Assembly (NCBI RefSeq): GCF_900091585.1
Contig: NZ_FMHT01000003.1
Coordinates: forward strand, 2,217,501-2,281,500
Origin: Micromonospora nigra
GTDB taxonomy: Bacteria > Actinomycetota > Actinomycetes > Mycobacteriales > Micromonosporaceae
DNA length: 64,000 bases
Reading direction: 5' to 3'
Below are positions 26,726 to 36,465 of the stretch, one piece after another. The notes beneath the pieces are model-generated. The model was not told where the DNA came from. It saw only the letters and a program-made list of their open reading frames with translations, and did not search any database. Every line of letters starts with the position of its first letter. Within the stretch, counting starts at the first letter, position 1. Both the position numbers and the translations under genes were made by a program.

Positions 26726-28279
26726 TCAGGCGGTGGCGAGCAGTTGGTCCACCGGTGCGTAGTCGTCGGTGAGGACCAGGGCGTCACCCGCGAAGGCCGT
26801 CAGGTCGGCACCGGAGAGCAGGCTCACCGGCTCCTCGTCGGCGTCGAGACGGGCCCGTACGGCGGCCAGCGGCAGCGGCGCGTCCGACGCGACGATCAGG
26901 AAGTTCGCGCCCCGCTCCCCCGCGAGGGCCTCCGGCGGGGCGATCAGGGCGACGTGCCGGAACTCGGCGGCGACGGTGGCCACCTCGCTGCGGATGAAGC
27001 GCAGCGGCGGATAGTCGATCACGTTCTGCACGTAGACGCCGCCGGGCCGGGTGACCCGGCGTACCTCGGCGACCATCTCCCGGGTCGCCAGGTGCCAGGG
27101 CACCACCAGGTGCCCGAAGGCGTCGCCGACCACGAAGTCGCGGCTGTCGGTGCCCTCCTCCGCGACGAGCATCCGGGCGTCGCCCACCACCGCCCGCAGG
27201 TCGGGCCCCTGGCGTACGCCGAGCTTCTCCTCGCTGAGGTCCACCAACCCGCCGTCGATCTCGAACACCACGTTGTCGGTGCCCGGCCGGGTCGCCGTCA
27301 GGTAGCGGGGCACGGTGAACCCGCCGCCCCCCAGGTGCAGCGCGTCGAGACGCCGCCCCGGCGGGGCCACCACGTCGGCGACCGCCCCGATCCACCGGGT
27401 GTACGCGAACTCCAGGTGCGTCGGGTCGGCCAGATCCACGTACGAGTGCCGTGCCGAGTTGAGAAGCAGCGTCCGCCCGCTGTCCCGCGCCGGATCGACC
27501 TCCACCCGGGCGCAGTGGTACGCCGTCTCGATGTCGCACGGGTCCGGTGCGACGGTGGTCAGGCCCACCCCGACCAGGCCCAGCACCGCCAGGGCCGCCT
27601 TGGCGCGGGCCGGGCCGGGCAACTCGGTGCGGTCCTGCCGGTGCAGCCACACGCCGAGGGCGATCCCGGCGACGCCGAGCGCGGCGGCCAGCCCGAACAG
27701 GATGACCGTGCTGGGCAGCGCGGCGACCAGCACGAAGCCGGTGACGAGGGTCGCCGTGACCGCGCCGAGCGTACCGACGCTGGACAGCTTGCCCACCACC
27801 TGACCGGTGCGGCGCAGGTCGGCGAGCTGAAGCTTCACCACCAGCGGGGTGACCGCCGACAGCAGCAACGCCGGCACGAACACGGCCAGCGCGACCAGCA
27901 GCAGGACGGCGCTGGCCGCCCCACCCCGCAGCACCTCCCCGGCGTAGCGCACCACCGGCAGGGTGACCGCCGTGGCGACACCGGACAGCACCAGCGCGGG
28001 GGCCAGCAGGGTGCGCGGGTCGCGCCGGTCGGCCAGTCGACCGCCCGCCCAGGCCCCGTACGCGATCGCGGCCAGCGCGATGCCGATGACCGAGCTGGTC
28101 ACCTGGAGGGTGACCCCGACGTACGGGCCGACCAGCCGCAGCGCGGCGGTCTCCAGCACCAGCACGGCGCCGCTGGAGAAGAACACCAGGAAGGCGGCCA
28201 GGGCGTTCGGCAGGGCCCGTGGCGGTGCCGGGTCGGGCAGGGCGGGCGGGACCGTGACGTCGGGCGTTGGGGAACTCAC
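26726..28279 (-). CDS. integral membrane protein with spermidine-synthase-like domain
   Basis: The 517-residue protein has about six or seven membrane helices (about 25-225; FLVFFSSGAVLVLETAALRL near the start) followed by a class I methyltransferase-like fold (LHLGGGGFTVPRYL, VVFEIDGGLVDLSEEKLGV, VVGDARMLV) of the spermidine-synthase family. Fused proteins of this type are common in actinobacteria and are often annotated as fused MFS/spermidine synthase; polyamine synthesis is not proven. It follows the M15-like peptidase gene by 36 nt on the same strand. Confidence 0.85.
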   Translation of the reverse strand: MSSPTPDVTVPPALPDPAPPRALPNALAAFLVFFSSGAVLVLETAALRLVGPYVGVTLQVTSSVIGIALAAIAYGAWAGGRLADRRDPRTLLAPALVLSGVATAVTLPVVRYAGEVLRGGAASAVLLLVALAVFVPALLLSAVTPLVVKLQLADLRRTGQVVGKLSSVGTLGAVTATLVTGFVLVAALPSTVILFGLAAALGVAGIALGVWLHRQDRTELPGPARAKAALAVLGLVGVGLTTVAPDPCDIETAYHCARVEVDPARDSGRTLLLNSARHSYVDLADPTHLEFAYTRWIGAVADVVAPPGRRLDALHLGGGGFTVPRYLTATRPGTDNVVFEIDGGLVDLSEEKLGVRQGPDLRAVVGDARMLVAEEGTDSRDFVVGDAFGHLVVPWHLATREMVAEVRRVTRPGGVYVQNVIDYPPLRFIRSEVATVAAEFRHVALIAPPEALAGERGANFLIVASDAPLPLAAVRARLDADEEPVSLLSGADLTAFAGDALVLTDDYAPVDQLLATA

Positions 28280-28315
28280 CCGCGCGATGCTACGCAGTGA
28301 AACTGGGTCGCCGGG

Positions 28316-29332
28316 TCAGTACATCGAGAGATGAACATGGTTCGTGTGGTCGGCGGCCGGGCTGCCACTGCCGCCGTACGCCCGCCAGCCGGTGCCCGGG
28401 TGCCAGATCTGGCGGTACCAGATGACGTAGAGCACACCCAGCCGGTTGGCGTTGCGCACGTGCCAGGCGGCCAGGCTGTCGCCGTAGGACTTGTCGCCGC
28501 CGGTGGCCGTTCTGTCCTCGAAGCCGCCCGTGGCGGCCGAGAAGTCGCAGGCGCGACCCTTGGGGTGTTCGCCCGACCCACCGCTGCGGTAGCAGGAGAC
28601 GTACCTTTTGTAACCGGCCGCCTTCGTCTGGTTGAGGGCGTTGAGAGTGCGTGGCGTGATGCAGCCGGACGTGGTCGGGTCGTCCACGGAGCACGACTCG
28701 GACGGCCACGAACCGTCGGAGTTGCGCGGCGCGGGCCTCGCCGAGGTGGAGCTGCCGCCGCTGAACCCGCCGCTGGAGCCGGAGCTGACCTCCGCGAGGG
28801 CGGCCTCCGCCTCCTTCTTCTTCTTGGCCATCACGGCGAGTTGCTTGCGTTGCTCACGCACCTCACCGTCCAGGGCGATCTTGGCCTGGCGGGCCTCCTC
28901 GCGGGCGTCGGTCAGCTCCCGCACCCGCCGGCCGTCGCGCTGAGCCAGCATGTCGAGACTCGCCGCCCGCTGCACGAACAGCTCCGGGTTGGCGCTGTCG
29001 AGCAGCATCGCCGCCGGGGTCAGCCGCCCCACCTTGTACGACTGCGCGGCCACCTCGCCGACCTGCGCGGTCAGGTCGACCAGCCGGGTCTCCATCATGG
29101 TCACCTGGAGGGCCAGTTCCTTCTGCCGCTTCTTCGAGGTGTCCAGCTTGCGCTTGGCCTCGATGTGCGCCTTGGCCGTGGCCGCCAACGCGTCCCGCAG
29201 CTTCTTGGTGCCACCCTCGTTCGGTTCGGCGTGAGCGGGCACGGCACCCAGACCGAACAGCAGCGCCGCGACGGCGAGCAGGGTGGTCAACGGGCGGGCA
29301 CCGCGCCACCCGACGGGCATGGTCCTGCGCAC
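28316..29332 (-). CDS. secreted coiled-coil protein with M15-like peptidase domain
   Basis: The 338-residue protein has a signal peptide (to about AHAEP), a long coiled coil (about 45-195, rich in KKRQKELALQ and REARQAKIA-type heptads), a Gly/Ser linker, and a C-terminal domain with HPKGRACDF and HVHLSMY. These fit the zinc-binding Hxx(G)xxxD and final His of M15/VanY-like D-Ala-D-Ala peptidases in a variant form. GTG 29332 is chosen: GGAAGG (29346-29341) is 8 nt upstream; ATG 29320 is the alternative. It probably acts on peptidoglycan, the coil resembling NlpC/P60 hydrolase regulatory coils. Confidence 0.82.
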   Translation of the reverse strand: MRRTMPVGWRGARPLTTLLAVAALLFGLGAVPAHAEPNEGGTKKLRDALAATAKAHIEAKRKLDTSKKRQKELALQVTMMETRLVDLTAQVGEVAAQSYKVGRLTPAAMLLDSANPELFVQRAASLDMLAQRDGRRVRELTDAREEARQAKIALDGEVREQRKQLAVMAKKKKEAEAALAEVSSGSSGGFSGGSSTSARPAPRNSDGSWPSESCSVDDPTTSGCITPRTLNALNQTKAAGYKRYVSCYRSGGSGEHPKGRACDFSAATGGFEDRTATGGDKSYGDSLAAWHVRNANRLGVLYVIWYRQIWHPGTGWRAYGGSGSPAADHTNHVHLSMY

Positions 29333-29574
29333 GAAGGCATCCTTCCGGTCAACCGCCGGCCCCCGAGGAGCGACCCGGCGGCGTCTCCACCGGCGCCGGA
29401 CGGCGGCCTGCTGGCGGAGACCGCCGGTCAGAATACCGGACCGCACGCCGTCGTCCCTCCCCGCGAACCCCGAGCACCGCCGATGCTCCACACTCCGCGA
29501 CCATGCCGTCACGCAGGGCGTACGAGGTGTCGACGGCCACGCCCGCCCCGCAGGGACCGGTCCGGTGGAGCGGG

Positions 29575-30384
29575 TCAGCGGGCGACGAGGGCCGCGTGGA
29601 CCTCGCCCCACACCTGCTCGTTCGCGGCGACCAGCAACCCGATCTCGGAGTCCGCCGGGTGGTACTCCGTGCCGTCGAGGTGGCGGGCCACCCCACCGGC
29701 CGCCCGCACGAGCAGGGTCCCCGGGCCGTGGTCCCAGGGCAGCGTGCGCCAGAAGAGGACGAACTGCTGCTCGCCGGTGAGGATGTCCAGGTACTCCCGG
29801 CCCGCGCAGTGCTGTCCCGGCAGCAGTTGCCCGATCCGGCCGCCGCCGGCCTCCATCGCCGCACGGGAGTCGGGCGGCAGGAAGTGGGTCATCGCGGCAC
29901 CGCGCAGCGCACCCACCGGCCGCACGTCGGCGCTGGTGCGCACCCGCCGGCCGTCCAGGTACGTGCCCTCGCCCGACCGGGCCGCCGCGAGCGTGCCGGC
30001 GAGGGGGTCGAACACCCAGGCGGCGGTCGCCTCGCCGTCACGCAGCAGCGCCACCATCAGCGCGAACGGCCGGCGTCCGGCCGCGAAGTTCGAGGTGCCG
30101 TCGACCGGGTCGACCAGCCAGACGTCCCCGTCCGACCGGAGGTGCCGCAGCAGCCCGGGATCGTCGGCCACCGCCTCCTCGCCGACCACGACGGAACCCG
30201 GACGCAGGCGGCGCAACGCCGCGGTGATCTTCTCCTCGGCCCGCCGGTCGGCGACGGTCACCAGCTCGCCGGGGGCCTTCTCGGTGACGTCGGCGTCGTC
30301 GAGCGTCCGGAACAGCGGCAGGACGACCTCGTCGGCGGTCTCCCTCAGCAGCCCGGCGACGTCGTCGAGCAGGGTGTCAGCCAC
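29575..30384 (-). CDS. inositol monophosphatase family enzyme
   Basis: A 269-residue phosphatase with metal-binding GEE (68-70) and DPVDGTSNF (92-100), and the C-terminal WDHGPG motif, all in the normal spacing for the inositol-monophosphatase family. Members hydrolyse inositol phosphate, histidinol phosphate or PAP; which one is not evident. GTG 30384 overlaps the upstream receiver gene by 8 nt, so it is the last gene of a signalling operon, an unusual context for this enzyme. Confidence 0.9.
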   Translation of the reverse strand: MADTLLDDVAGLLRETADEVVLPLFRTLDDADVTEKAPGELVTVADRRAEEKITAALRRLRPGSVVVGEEAVADDPGLLRHLRSDGDVWLVDPVDGTSNFAAGRRPFALMVALLRDGEATAAWVFDPLAGTLAAARSGEGTYLDGRRVRTSADVRPVGALRGAAMTHFLPPDSRAAMEAGGGRIGQLLPGQHCAGREYLDILTGEQQFVLFWRTLPWDHGPGTLLVRAAGGVARHLDGTEYHPADSEIGLLVAANEQVWGEVHAALVAR

Positions 30385-30829
30385 GCGGCGGCAGCTTCAC
30401 CACACTGACGAAGAACTCGTCGATCTGCCGGACCACCGAGATGAACCGGTCGAAGTCGACCGGCTTCGTCACGTACGCGTTGGCGTGCAGTTGGTAGCTG
30501 CGCAGTATGTCCTCGTCGGCCTGGGAGGTGGTGAGCACGACCACCGGGATCCGGCAGAGCTGCTCGTCCTTCTTGATCTCCTCCAGCACCTCCCGGCCGT
30601 CGCGGCGGGGCAGATTCAGGTCGAGCAGGATCAGGTCCGGCAGCACCGCGTCGGCGTACCGGCCCTCGCGGCGCAGGTACGCCAGTGCCTCGGCGCCGTC
30701 GGAGACGACCGTCAGCCGGTTGCGCAGCTTGTGCTCCTCGAACGCCTCCTGGGTCATCAGCACGTCGCCCGGATCGTCCTCGACCAGCAGGACCTCGATC
30801 GGGCTGTTGCCGTCCGCCGGCGCGGTCAT
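30377..30829 (-). CDS. single-domain response regulator (Rcp1-like)
   Basis: The 150-residue protein is one receiver domain with acidic pocket EDDPGDV, phosphorylated Asp in [13 protein letters not shown], Thr in VVLTTS and Lys in YVTKPVD. The extended loops match the Rcp1 type that partners phytochrome-like histidine kinases. It has no DNA-binding domain. Its ATG overlaps the histidine kinase stop as ATGA, so the kinase is its likely partner. Confidence 0.93.
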   Translation of the reverse strand: MTAPADGNSPIEVLLVEDDPGDVLMTQEAFEEHKLRNRLTVVSDGAEALAYLRREGRYADAVLPDLILLDLNLPRRDGREVLEEIKKDEQLCRIPVVVLTTSQADEDILRSYQLHANAYVTKPVDFDRFISVVRQIDEFFVSVVKLPPRG

Positions 30830-32601
30830 CCCACCGTCTCCTTCATGCCACCCTGCCTACCGCTTCCCGGCTCCGCGCCGGTGTCGTCCGCGCCGTCGCC
30901 GGTCGCCGTGGGCGCGCCATCGTCCGCCCCGGCCCGCGGTCCGCCCGCCGGATCGCCGTCGGCCGCAGGCTCCCCGTCGGGCGCAGGCTCCCCGTCGGCC
31001 GACGTCGCGGCGGCTCCCGCCACCTCGGCCTCCCCGGCAGCGTCGTCCTGCGTGGCGTCGGGCAGCGCGGGCAGCGTGAACCGGATCGTGGTGCCCTCGT
31101 CGACGTCGGTGTCCACCCAGACCCGCCCGCCGTGGTACTCCACGATCTTCTTGACGATCGCCAGCCCGATGCCGGTGCCCGGGTACGCGTCCTTCGCGTG
31201 CAGCCGCTGGAAGATCACGAAGATCTTGTCGGCGAACTCCGGCTCGATGCCGATGCCGTTGTCCCGGCAGGAGATCTCCCACTCGCCGTCGACCAGGCGG
31301 GCCGACACGTGCACCTTCGGCGGCACGTCCGGCCGCCGGAACTTGATCGAGTTGCTGACCAGGTTGGCCAGCAGGTTGGTCAACAACGGCTCCTCGCCGC
31401 TGATCACCGGCAGCTCGTCCCAGGTCAGTTCCGCGTCGGCGTACTGCCGGGCGGCCTCGGTCTGCGCCGCGACGTCACCCATCACCCGGTCGAGGTCGAC
31501 CTCGGTGAAGCCGCTGGTGAGCCGGCCGATGCGGGAGAACGCGAGCAGGTCGTTGATCAGGCGTTGCATCCGCTGCGCGCCGTCCACCGCGAAGGCGATG
31601 TACTGGTCGGCCCGCTCGTCGAGCCGGCCGGCGTAGCGACGCTGGAGCAACTGGCAGAAGCTGGCGACCTTGCGCAGCGGCTCCTGGAGGTCGTGCGAGG
31701 CGACATAGGCGAACTGCTCCAGGTCACGGTTGGAGCGGGTCAGCTCCTCGGCCTGCTTCTGGAGCTGGGAGTTGACCCACTCGATGCGCTCCCGTGCCTC
31801 GCGCACCTCGGCCAGGTCCGCGGCGATCTTGCGGCGCATCGCGTCCACGTCCTCGCCGAGGTGGTGGAACTCCGGCGGCCCGCTGCCGACGATGCCGTGC
31901 TGGTAGTCGCCCTCCGCCACGTCGCGCACCTGCCCGGCGAGCTGGGCCAGCGGGCGGATGACCATCCGCTCCAGCGAGGTGAGCAGCAGCACCCCGGCCA
32001 CCACCACCACCAGTGCCGCGACGATCAGCAGTACCACCAGGATGTTGCTGGTGGTGCGGACGTCCCCGGCGGTCTGCTCCCGGGCTTCGAGGATGCCGTC
32101 CTGGAGGGTGTTCACGGCCGACCGGATCTGGTCGAACTGCTCCCGCGCCTCGTCGGTGAGCAGCCCCTGCCCGGCGGCGGTGCCGCCGTTGTCGATGGCG
32201 GCGATCACCGGGATCACGACGCTCTGCCGCCACTGCTCGGCCCGCTGCCGCACCACGGCGAACTCGTCCTGGAGCTGCGGATAGTCCGTCAGCAGCCGGG
32301 ACATCGAGTCGACCAGGTTCCGCTCCCGGTCCAGCCCGGTGGCGTACGCGGCGAGGTCCTGCTGATCACCGGTCAGGGCGAATCCGCGGATCGCCGTCTC
32401 CTGGTCGACCAGCACGGCGAGCAGCTCCTGCGACTGGGCGCGCAGCGGACCGGTCTCGTTGAGCACCGCGTCGATCTGGGCCCGGTTGCGAGTGGCCACC
32501 ACCGCCGCCGCGACGGCCACGCCGACCAGGAGCACACTCACGATCGCGATCAGCACCACCAGCCGGCCGCGGAGAGTGCCACCGGTCTCCCGCGCCGTCA
32601 C
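30826..32601 (-). CDS. membrane histidine kinase with CHASE3 and HAMP domains
   Basis: A 591-residue sensor kinase: first membrane helix (13-36), a helical CHASE3-type outer domain (about 40-180, with [12 protein letters not shown]), second helix (about 186-208), HAMP (209-262), a coiled segment, then HisKA with [16 protein letters not shown], and HATPase with LVSNSIKF (N box), [10 protein letters not shown] (G1) and [11 protein letters not shown] (G2). A ~75-residue acidic Gly/Ala/Asp tail follows. The kinase core is of the Cph1 type. GTG 32601 overlaps the PP2C gene stop as GTGA. Confidence 0.93.
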   Translation of the reverse strand: MTARETGGTLRGRLVVLIAIVSVLLVGVAVAAAVVATRNRAQIDAVLNETGPLRAQSQELLAVLVDQETAIRGFALTGDQQDLAAYATGLDRERNLVDSMSRLLTDYPQLQDEFAVVRQRAEQWRQSVVIPVIAAIDNGGTAAGQGLLTDEAREQFDQIRSAVNTLQDGILEAREQTAGDVRTTSNILVVLLIVAALVVVVAGVLLLTSLERMVIRPLAQLAGQVRDVAEGDYQHGIVGSGPPEFHHLGEDVDAMRRKIAADLAEVREARERIEWVNSQLQKQAEELTRSNRDLEQFAYVASHDLQEPLRKVASFCQLLQRRYAGRLDERADQYIAFAVDGAQRMQRLINDLLAFSRIGRLTSGFTEVDLDRVMGDVAAQTEAARQYADAELTWDELPVISGEEPLLTNLLANLVSNSIKFRRPDVPPKVHVSARLVDGEWEISCRDNGIGIEPEFADKIFVIFQRLHAKDAYPGTGIGLAIVKKIVEYHGGRVWVDTDVDEGTTIRFTLPALPDATQDDAAGEAEVAGAAATSADGEPAPDGEPAADGDPAGGPRAGADDGAPTATGDGADDTGAEPGSGRQGGMKETVG

Positions 32602-33806
32602 CGGCCACCACCCCGGCTGACCAGCAACATGGCGACGTCGTCGGCGAGCGGACCACCGTTGATCTGCTCCGCCCGGCCGACCAGCCAGGCGGGCAACTCG
32701 GCCAGCGGCACGGCTCGGCTGTCGGGCTCGGCGAGCAGACCACTGAGGCCGGGCACGTCGAGGCGCTCGTCGCCCACGCCCACCCGCCCCTCGATCAGGC
32801 CGTCGGTGTACATCAACAGGGACCAGTCCTCGGTGTCGAACTCCAGGTCGAAAGCCACGGGGCGGCGGGGCCGCACGCCGAGCAGCAGGCCGCCGGGCGC
32901 CGGCACCGGCACCACCCGGCCCTCGGCCAGCAGCAACGGCGGCGGGTGCCCGGCCAGGCGTACGGTCGCCCGGTTGACGTCGAGATCGAGCCGCACCGTC
33001 GCCACCGTCGCGAAGATCTCCTGGAGGCGGCGTTCGCTCATCAGCACCTGTTCCAGCGCGGGCAGCACCTCGTCGTCAGGCACCCGGGCGAGGATCAGGG
33101 CCCGCCAGGCGACCCGCAGCTCGACGCCCAGCGCCGCCTCGTCCGCCCCGTGGCCGCAGACGTCACCGACGATCAGGTCCACCCGGTCGGGCCGGGTCTG
33201 CACCACGTCGAAGAAGTCCCCGCCGATCAGCGCGGCGTGCCGACCGGGCCGGTAGAAGGTGTGCACCGCGATCTGGTCGGTGGACATTAGCGGCTGCGGC
33301 AGCAGGCCGCGCTCCAGGCGGGCGGACTCGGCCTGGCGCAGCTCCACCTCGCGCAGCCGGCGGGCGTTCTCGTCGGCCCTCTTGCGCTCGACCGCGTACC
33401 GCAGCGCCCGGGTCAGCAGGACGCCGTCGACCTGCCCCTTGACCAGGTAGTCCTGAGCGCCTTCGGCGACCGCGACGATGCCCAGGTGCTCGTCGGAGCG
33501 GCCGGTCAGCACACACACGGCCGAGCTGCGGGACATCTCCAGCACCTGCCGCAGCCCGTCCAAGCCCTGCGCGTCGGGCAGACCGAGGTCGAGCAGGACG
33601 CAGTCCACGCCGGCGATCCGTTGCCGGGCCTCGCTGAGGCTGGTCGCCACCAGCAGCTCGATCCCCGAGTTCGCCTCGGCCAGCAGCTCCCCGACCAGGA
33701 AGGCGTCGCCCTCGTCGTCCTCGACCAGCAGGACCCGCAGCCGCTCGCCCGGGGGCAGATTCGGGTGCGGTCCGAGACCACCACGCGGATACGCCCACGA
33801 CACCAC
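32598..33806 (-). CDS. receiver-PP2C (RsbU-like) phosphatase
   Basis: An N-terminal receiver (VLLVEDDEGDAFLVGELL, LLDLGLPDAQG, VCVLTG, DYLVKGQVD) is joined through a coiled linker (AVERKRADENARRLREVELRQ) to a PP2C/SpoIIE phosphatase domain with GGDFFDVV and VGDVCGHGADEAA, the metal-binding Asp motifs, and DDVAMLLV at the end. It should dephosphorylate an anti-sigma antagonist or similar Ser/Thr-phosphoprotein. The start is uncertain: GTG 33806 or 33848 are candidates without a clear ribosome site, while a strong AAGGAG (33890-33885) stands 6 nt before an in-frame ATC at 33878. It is the first gene of the operon with the histidine kinase, receiver and phosphatase. Confidence 0.85.
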   Translation of the reverse strand: MVSWAYPRGGLGPHPNLPPGERLRVLLVEDDEGDAFLVGELLAEANSGIELLVATSLSEARQRIAGVDCVLLDLGLPDAQGLDGLRQVLEMSRSSAVCVLTGRSDEHLGIVAVAEGAQDYLVKGQVDGVLLTRALRYAVERKRADENARRLREVELRQAESARLERGLLPQPLMSTDQIAVHTFYRPGRHAALIGGDFFDVVQTRPDRVDLIVGDVCGHGADEAALGVELRVAWRALILARVPDDEVLPALEQVLMSERRLQEIFATVATVRLDLDVNRATVRLAGHPPPLLLAEGRVVPVPAPGGLLLGVRPRRPVAFDLEFDTEDWSLLMYTDGLIEGRVGVGDERLDVPGLSGLLAEPDSRAVPLAELPAWLVGRAEQINGGPLADDVAMLLVSRGGGR

Positions 33807-34005
33807 GGAGGGACCGGTCGTACCGGTCCCCCGTTGCGGGCGGGCCACCGCCGCGACGGGCGGGTGATCGCTGGTGATGTCGGGCTCCTTCCGAGTGCCC
33901 CGCTGATCCTGTATTAGACAACGTTCGCACACAACCTGGCGGAAGCAGCGGCGGGTGCCATGGAGGATGATGTCCACCCCTGCCCCCACCCCCCGAGGAG
34001 TCGTC

Positions 34006-36384
34006 GTGGGCGCACCCCCCGTCCCCGCCGCCGACCGCGCGCTCTCCCGGCCGCGTCGGCGTGTCCCGGCCGCCGTGGCGGCGCTCGCCGCGCTCGTCGC
34101 CGTCGCCGCCGGCACCGTGTTCGACCTGCGCGCCCCCGCCCCCCGTCCGGCCGACGCGCCGGCCGGGGAGTTCAGCGCCGGCCGGGCGTACGCGCACGTC
34201 GAGGTCGTCGCCGCCCGTCCACACCCCGCCGGCAGCCCCGCCAACGACCAGGTTCGCGCCCACCTGGAGCAGGTGCTGCGCGGGTTGGGCCTGGAGACCA
34301 CGGTGCAGGACACCGTCGCCGAGGAGGCCGGCCAGCTCAGCGGCGCGGCCGGCGGCGCGACGCTGGCCCGGGTCCGCAACGTGGTGGCCCGACTGCCCGG
34401 CACCGACCCGACCGGGAAGGTGTTCCTCGTCGCCCACTACGACTCGGTGCAGTCCGGGCCGGGCGGCAACGACGACGGGGCCGGAACGGGCGCGATCCTG
34501 GAGGTGGCCCGGGCGTTGACCGAAGGTCCCCGGCCCCGCAACGACGTCGTCTTCGTGTTCACCGACGCGGAGGAGGCGTGCCTGTGCGGCGCGTCGGCGT
34601 TCGCGTCGGAGCACCCGCTGGCCGCCGACGGCGGAGTGGTGCTCAACCTCGAGGCCCGCGGCACCACCGGCCCGGTCATCATGTTCGAGACGTCACGCAA
34701 CAACGCCGCGCTGGTGGCCGCCTTCGGTCGGGCCGCCCCGCACCCGGTCGGCACCTCGTTCGCGGTGGAGGTCTACCGGGCGCTGCCGAACGACACCGAC
34801 TTCACCGCCTTCCTGGGCGCGGGGTTCCTCGGGCTCAACTCGGCCTACCTGGACGGCGGGGCGATCTACCACACCCCGCTGGACACGCCCGCCGCGATGG
34901 ACCGGGCCAGCCTCCAGCACCACGGCGACAACACCCTGGGGCTGGCCCGGGAGTTCGGCGGGATGGACCTGGCCGACCTGCGCGCCGGGCACGACGCCAC
35001 CTACTTCCCGGTGCCCGGCGGCCTGCTCCACTACCCAGGCTGGCTGGTGCTGCCGCTGGCCCTGCTCGCCGTGGCCGCCGTGGCCGCCGCCGGCTGGCTG
35101 GCCGTGAGGCGGGGCCGGGCGACCGTCGGCCGCCTGGCCGCCGGTTTCGGGCTGGCCCTGGTGCCGGTCGTGGTCGCGCCGGTGGCCGCGCAACTGTTCT
35201 GGGCGGGCGTCACCGCCGTCCGTCCCGGGCACGCCGAACTGCTCGACCCGTACCGGCCGACCTGGTACCGACTGGCCGTGGTCGCCCTGGCCGCGACGGT
35301 GCTGGTCGCCTGGTACGCGGTGACCCGCCGCCGGGTCGGGCCGGCCGCGCTGGCGCTGGGCGGGCTGGGCTGGCTGGCTCTGCTCGGGGTGCTCCTCGCG
35401 GTGCTGGTTCCGGGTGGGGCGTACCTGGTCAGCCTGCCCGCCCTGGCCGGCGCGGCCGGTGCCCTGGTCGCGTTGTCCACCCGGGTCGACGGGCCGTGGC
35501 CCGTGGTCGCGGTGACCGCCGCCGGTGCGGTGGCCGTGCTGGTGCTGCTGCCCACGGTGGTGCTGCTGTTCCCCGCGCTGGGCATGGCGATGGGCGGGGT
35601 GGCGGCACTGTTCGCGGTGCTGCTGGGCCTGGCGGTGCTGCCGGTGGTGGACCTGCTGCATCCACAGGCCGGCGGCCAGCGCGGCCTGGTCGCGGCGCGG
35701 GCCCGCCGACTGGGCGCGCTGCCGGCCGGTGCCGCCGCGCTGGCCGCGGTGGTGTTCGCCGGGGTCGGGCTCGCCGAGGACCGCTTCGACGCCGCGCATC
35801 CCGCGCCGACCCACCTGATGTACGCGCTCGACGCCGGCACCGGCCAGGCCCGCTGGCTCAGTCACGAGTCCGATCCGCAGCCGTGGACCGACGGGTACGT
35901 CGACGGCGACGTCTCCGTGGCCGACGAGTTCCCCGGGATCGGCGACGACGACCTGCTCGGCGGCCCGGCCCAACCGGCCGACCTGCCGGCGCCGCGCCTC
36001 GACGTGCTGGCCGACACCAGCGCCGGCGCGGAACGCACCCTGCGGCTGCGGCTCACCCCGCAGCGGCCGGTACGGCTGACCACCCTGCACGTCGACTCCG
36101 CCACCGCGACGGTGCTGCGCGCGGAGGTGGCGGGCCGGGCCGTGCCGGTGGAGACCCGCGCGGGCCGCTGGGGCTTCGGGGTGGTCTTCCACGCCCCGCC
36201 GGCCGAGGGGATCGAGGTGACGCTGACGGTCACGCCGAAGACGGATCAGGTGGCGTTCCGGGCGATGGACGCCAGCGACGGACTGGACGGGCTGCCGGGC
36301 TTCCGCCCCCGCCCGCCGGACGTCGGGGTCGCCGGCTCGCACAGCTCGGAGATGCTCGCGGTGGCCCGCACGTACCCACTCTGA
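34006..36384 (+). CDS. M28 family peptidase with multi-helix membrane domain
   Basis: After an N-terminal membrane helix (about 20-38) the outer peptidase domain shows the M28 zinc residues: AHYDS (His144, Asp146), GGNDDGAGTG (Asp156), DAEE (Glu189-190), and His in IYHTPLDTP. About eight more membrane helices follow (about 345-580), then a C-terminal beta-rich outer domain. The layout resembles vacuolar or ER M28 membrane peptidases of eukaryotes and their bacterial homologues. GTG 34006 is preferred because GAGGAG (33995-34000) is 5 nt upstream; ATG 33967 or 33970 are alternatives with the SD too close. Confidence 0.88.
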   Translation: MGAPPVPAADRALSRPRRRVPAAVAALAALVAVAAGTVFDLRAPAPRPADAPAGEFSAGRAYAHVEVVAARPHPAGSPANDQVRAHLEQVLRGLGLETTVQDTVAEEAGQLSGAAGGATLARVRNVVARLPGTDPTGKVFLVAHYDSVQSGPGGNDDGAGTGAILEVARALTEGPRPRNDVVFVFTDAEEACLCGASAFASEHPLAADGGVVLNLEARGTTGPVIMFETSRNNAALVAAFGRAAPHPVGTSFAVEVYRALPNDTDFTAFLGAGFLGLNSAYLDGGAIYHTPLDTPAAMDRASLQHHGDNTLGLAREFGGMDLADLRAGHDATYFPVPGGLLHYPGWLVLPLALLAVAAVAAAGWLAVRRGRATVGRLAAGFGLALVPVVVAPVAAQLFWAGVTAVRPGHAELLDPYRPTWYRLAVVALAATVLVAWYAVTRRRVGPAALALGGLGWLALLGVLLAVLVPGGAYLVSLPALAGAAGALVALSTRVDGPWPVVAVTAAGAVAVLVLLPTVVLLFPALGMAMGGVAALFAVLLGLAVLPVVDLLHPQAGGQRGLVAARARRLGALPAGAAALAAVVFAGVGLAEDRFDAAHPAPTHLMYALDAGTGQARWLSHESDPQPWTDGYVDGDVSVADEFPGIGDDDLLGGPAQPADLPAPRLDVLADTSAGAERTLRLRLTPQRPVRLTTLHVDSATATVLRAEVAGRAVPVETRAGRWGFGVVFHAPPAEGIEVTLTVTPKTDQVAFRAMDASDGLDGLPGFRPRPPDVGVAGSHSSEMLAVARTYPL

Positions 36385-36465
36385 CCGGCGTCGCCCGGCC
36401 GGCATCCGGAGCCGGCCGGGCGGGGCTGTCCGGAACCGGCCGGGCACGCCACGCGGCGGAACCGG

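Noticed and set aside
28331..31636. Plus-strand frame of about 1100 codons
   Set aside because: It overlaps four well-supported minus-strand genes and shows only mirror low-complexity sequence.
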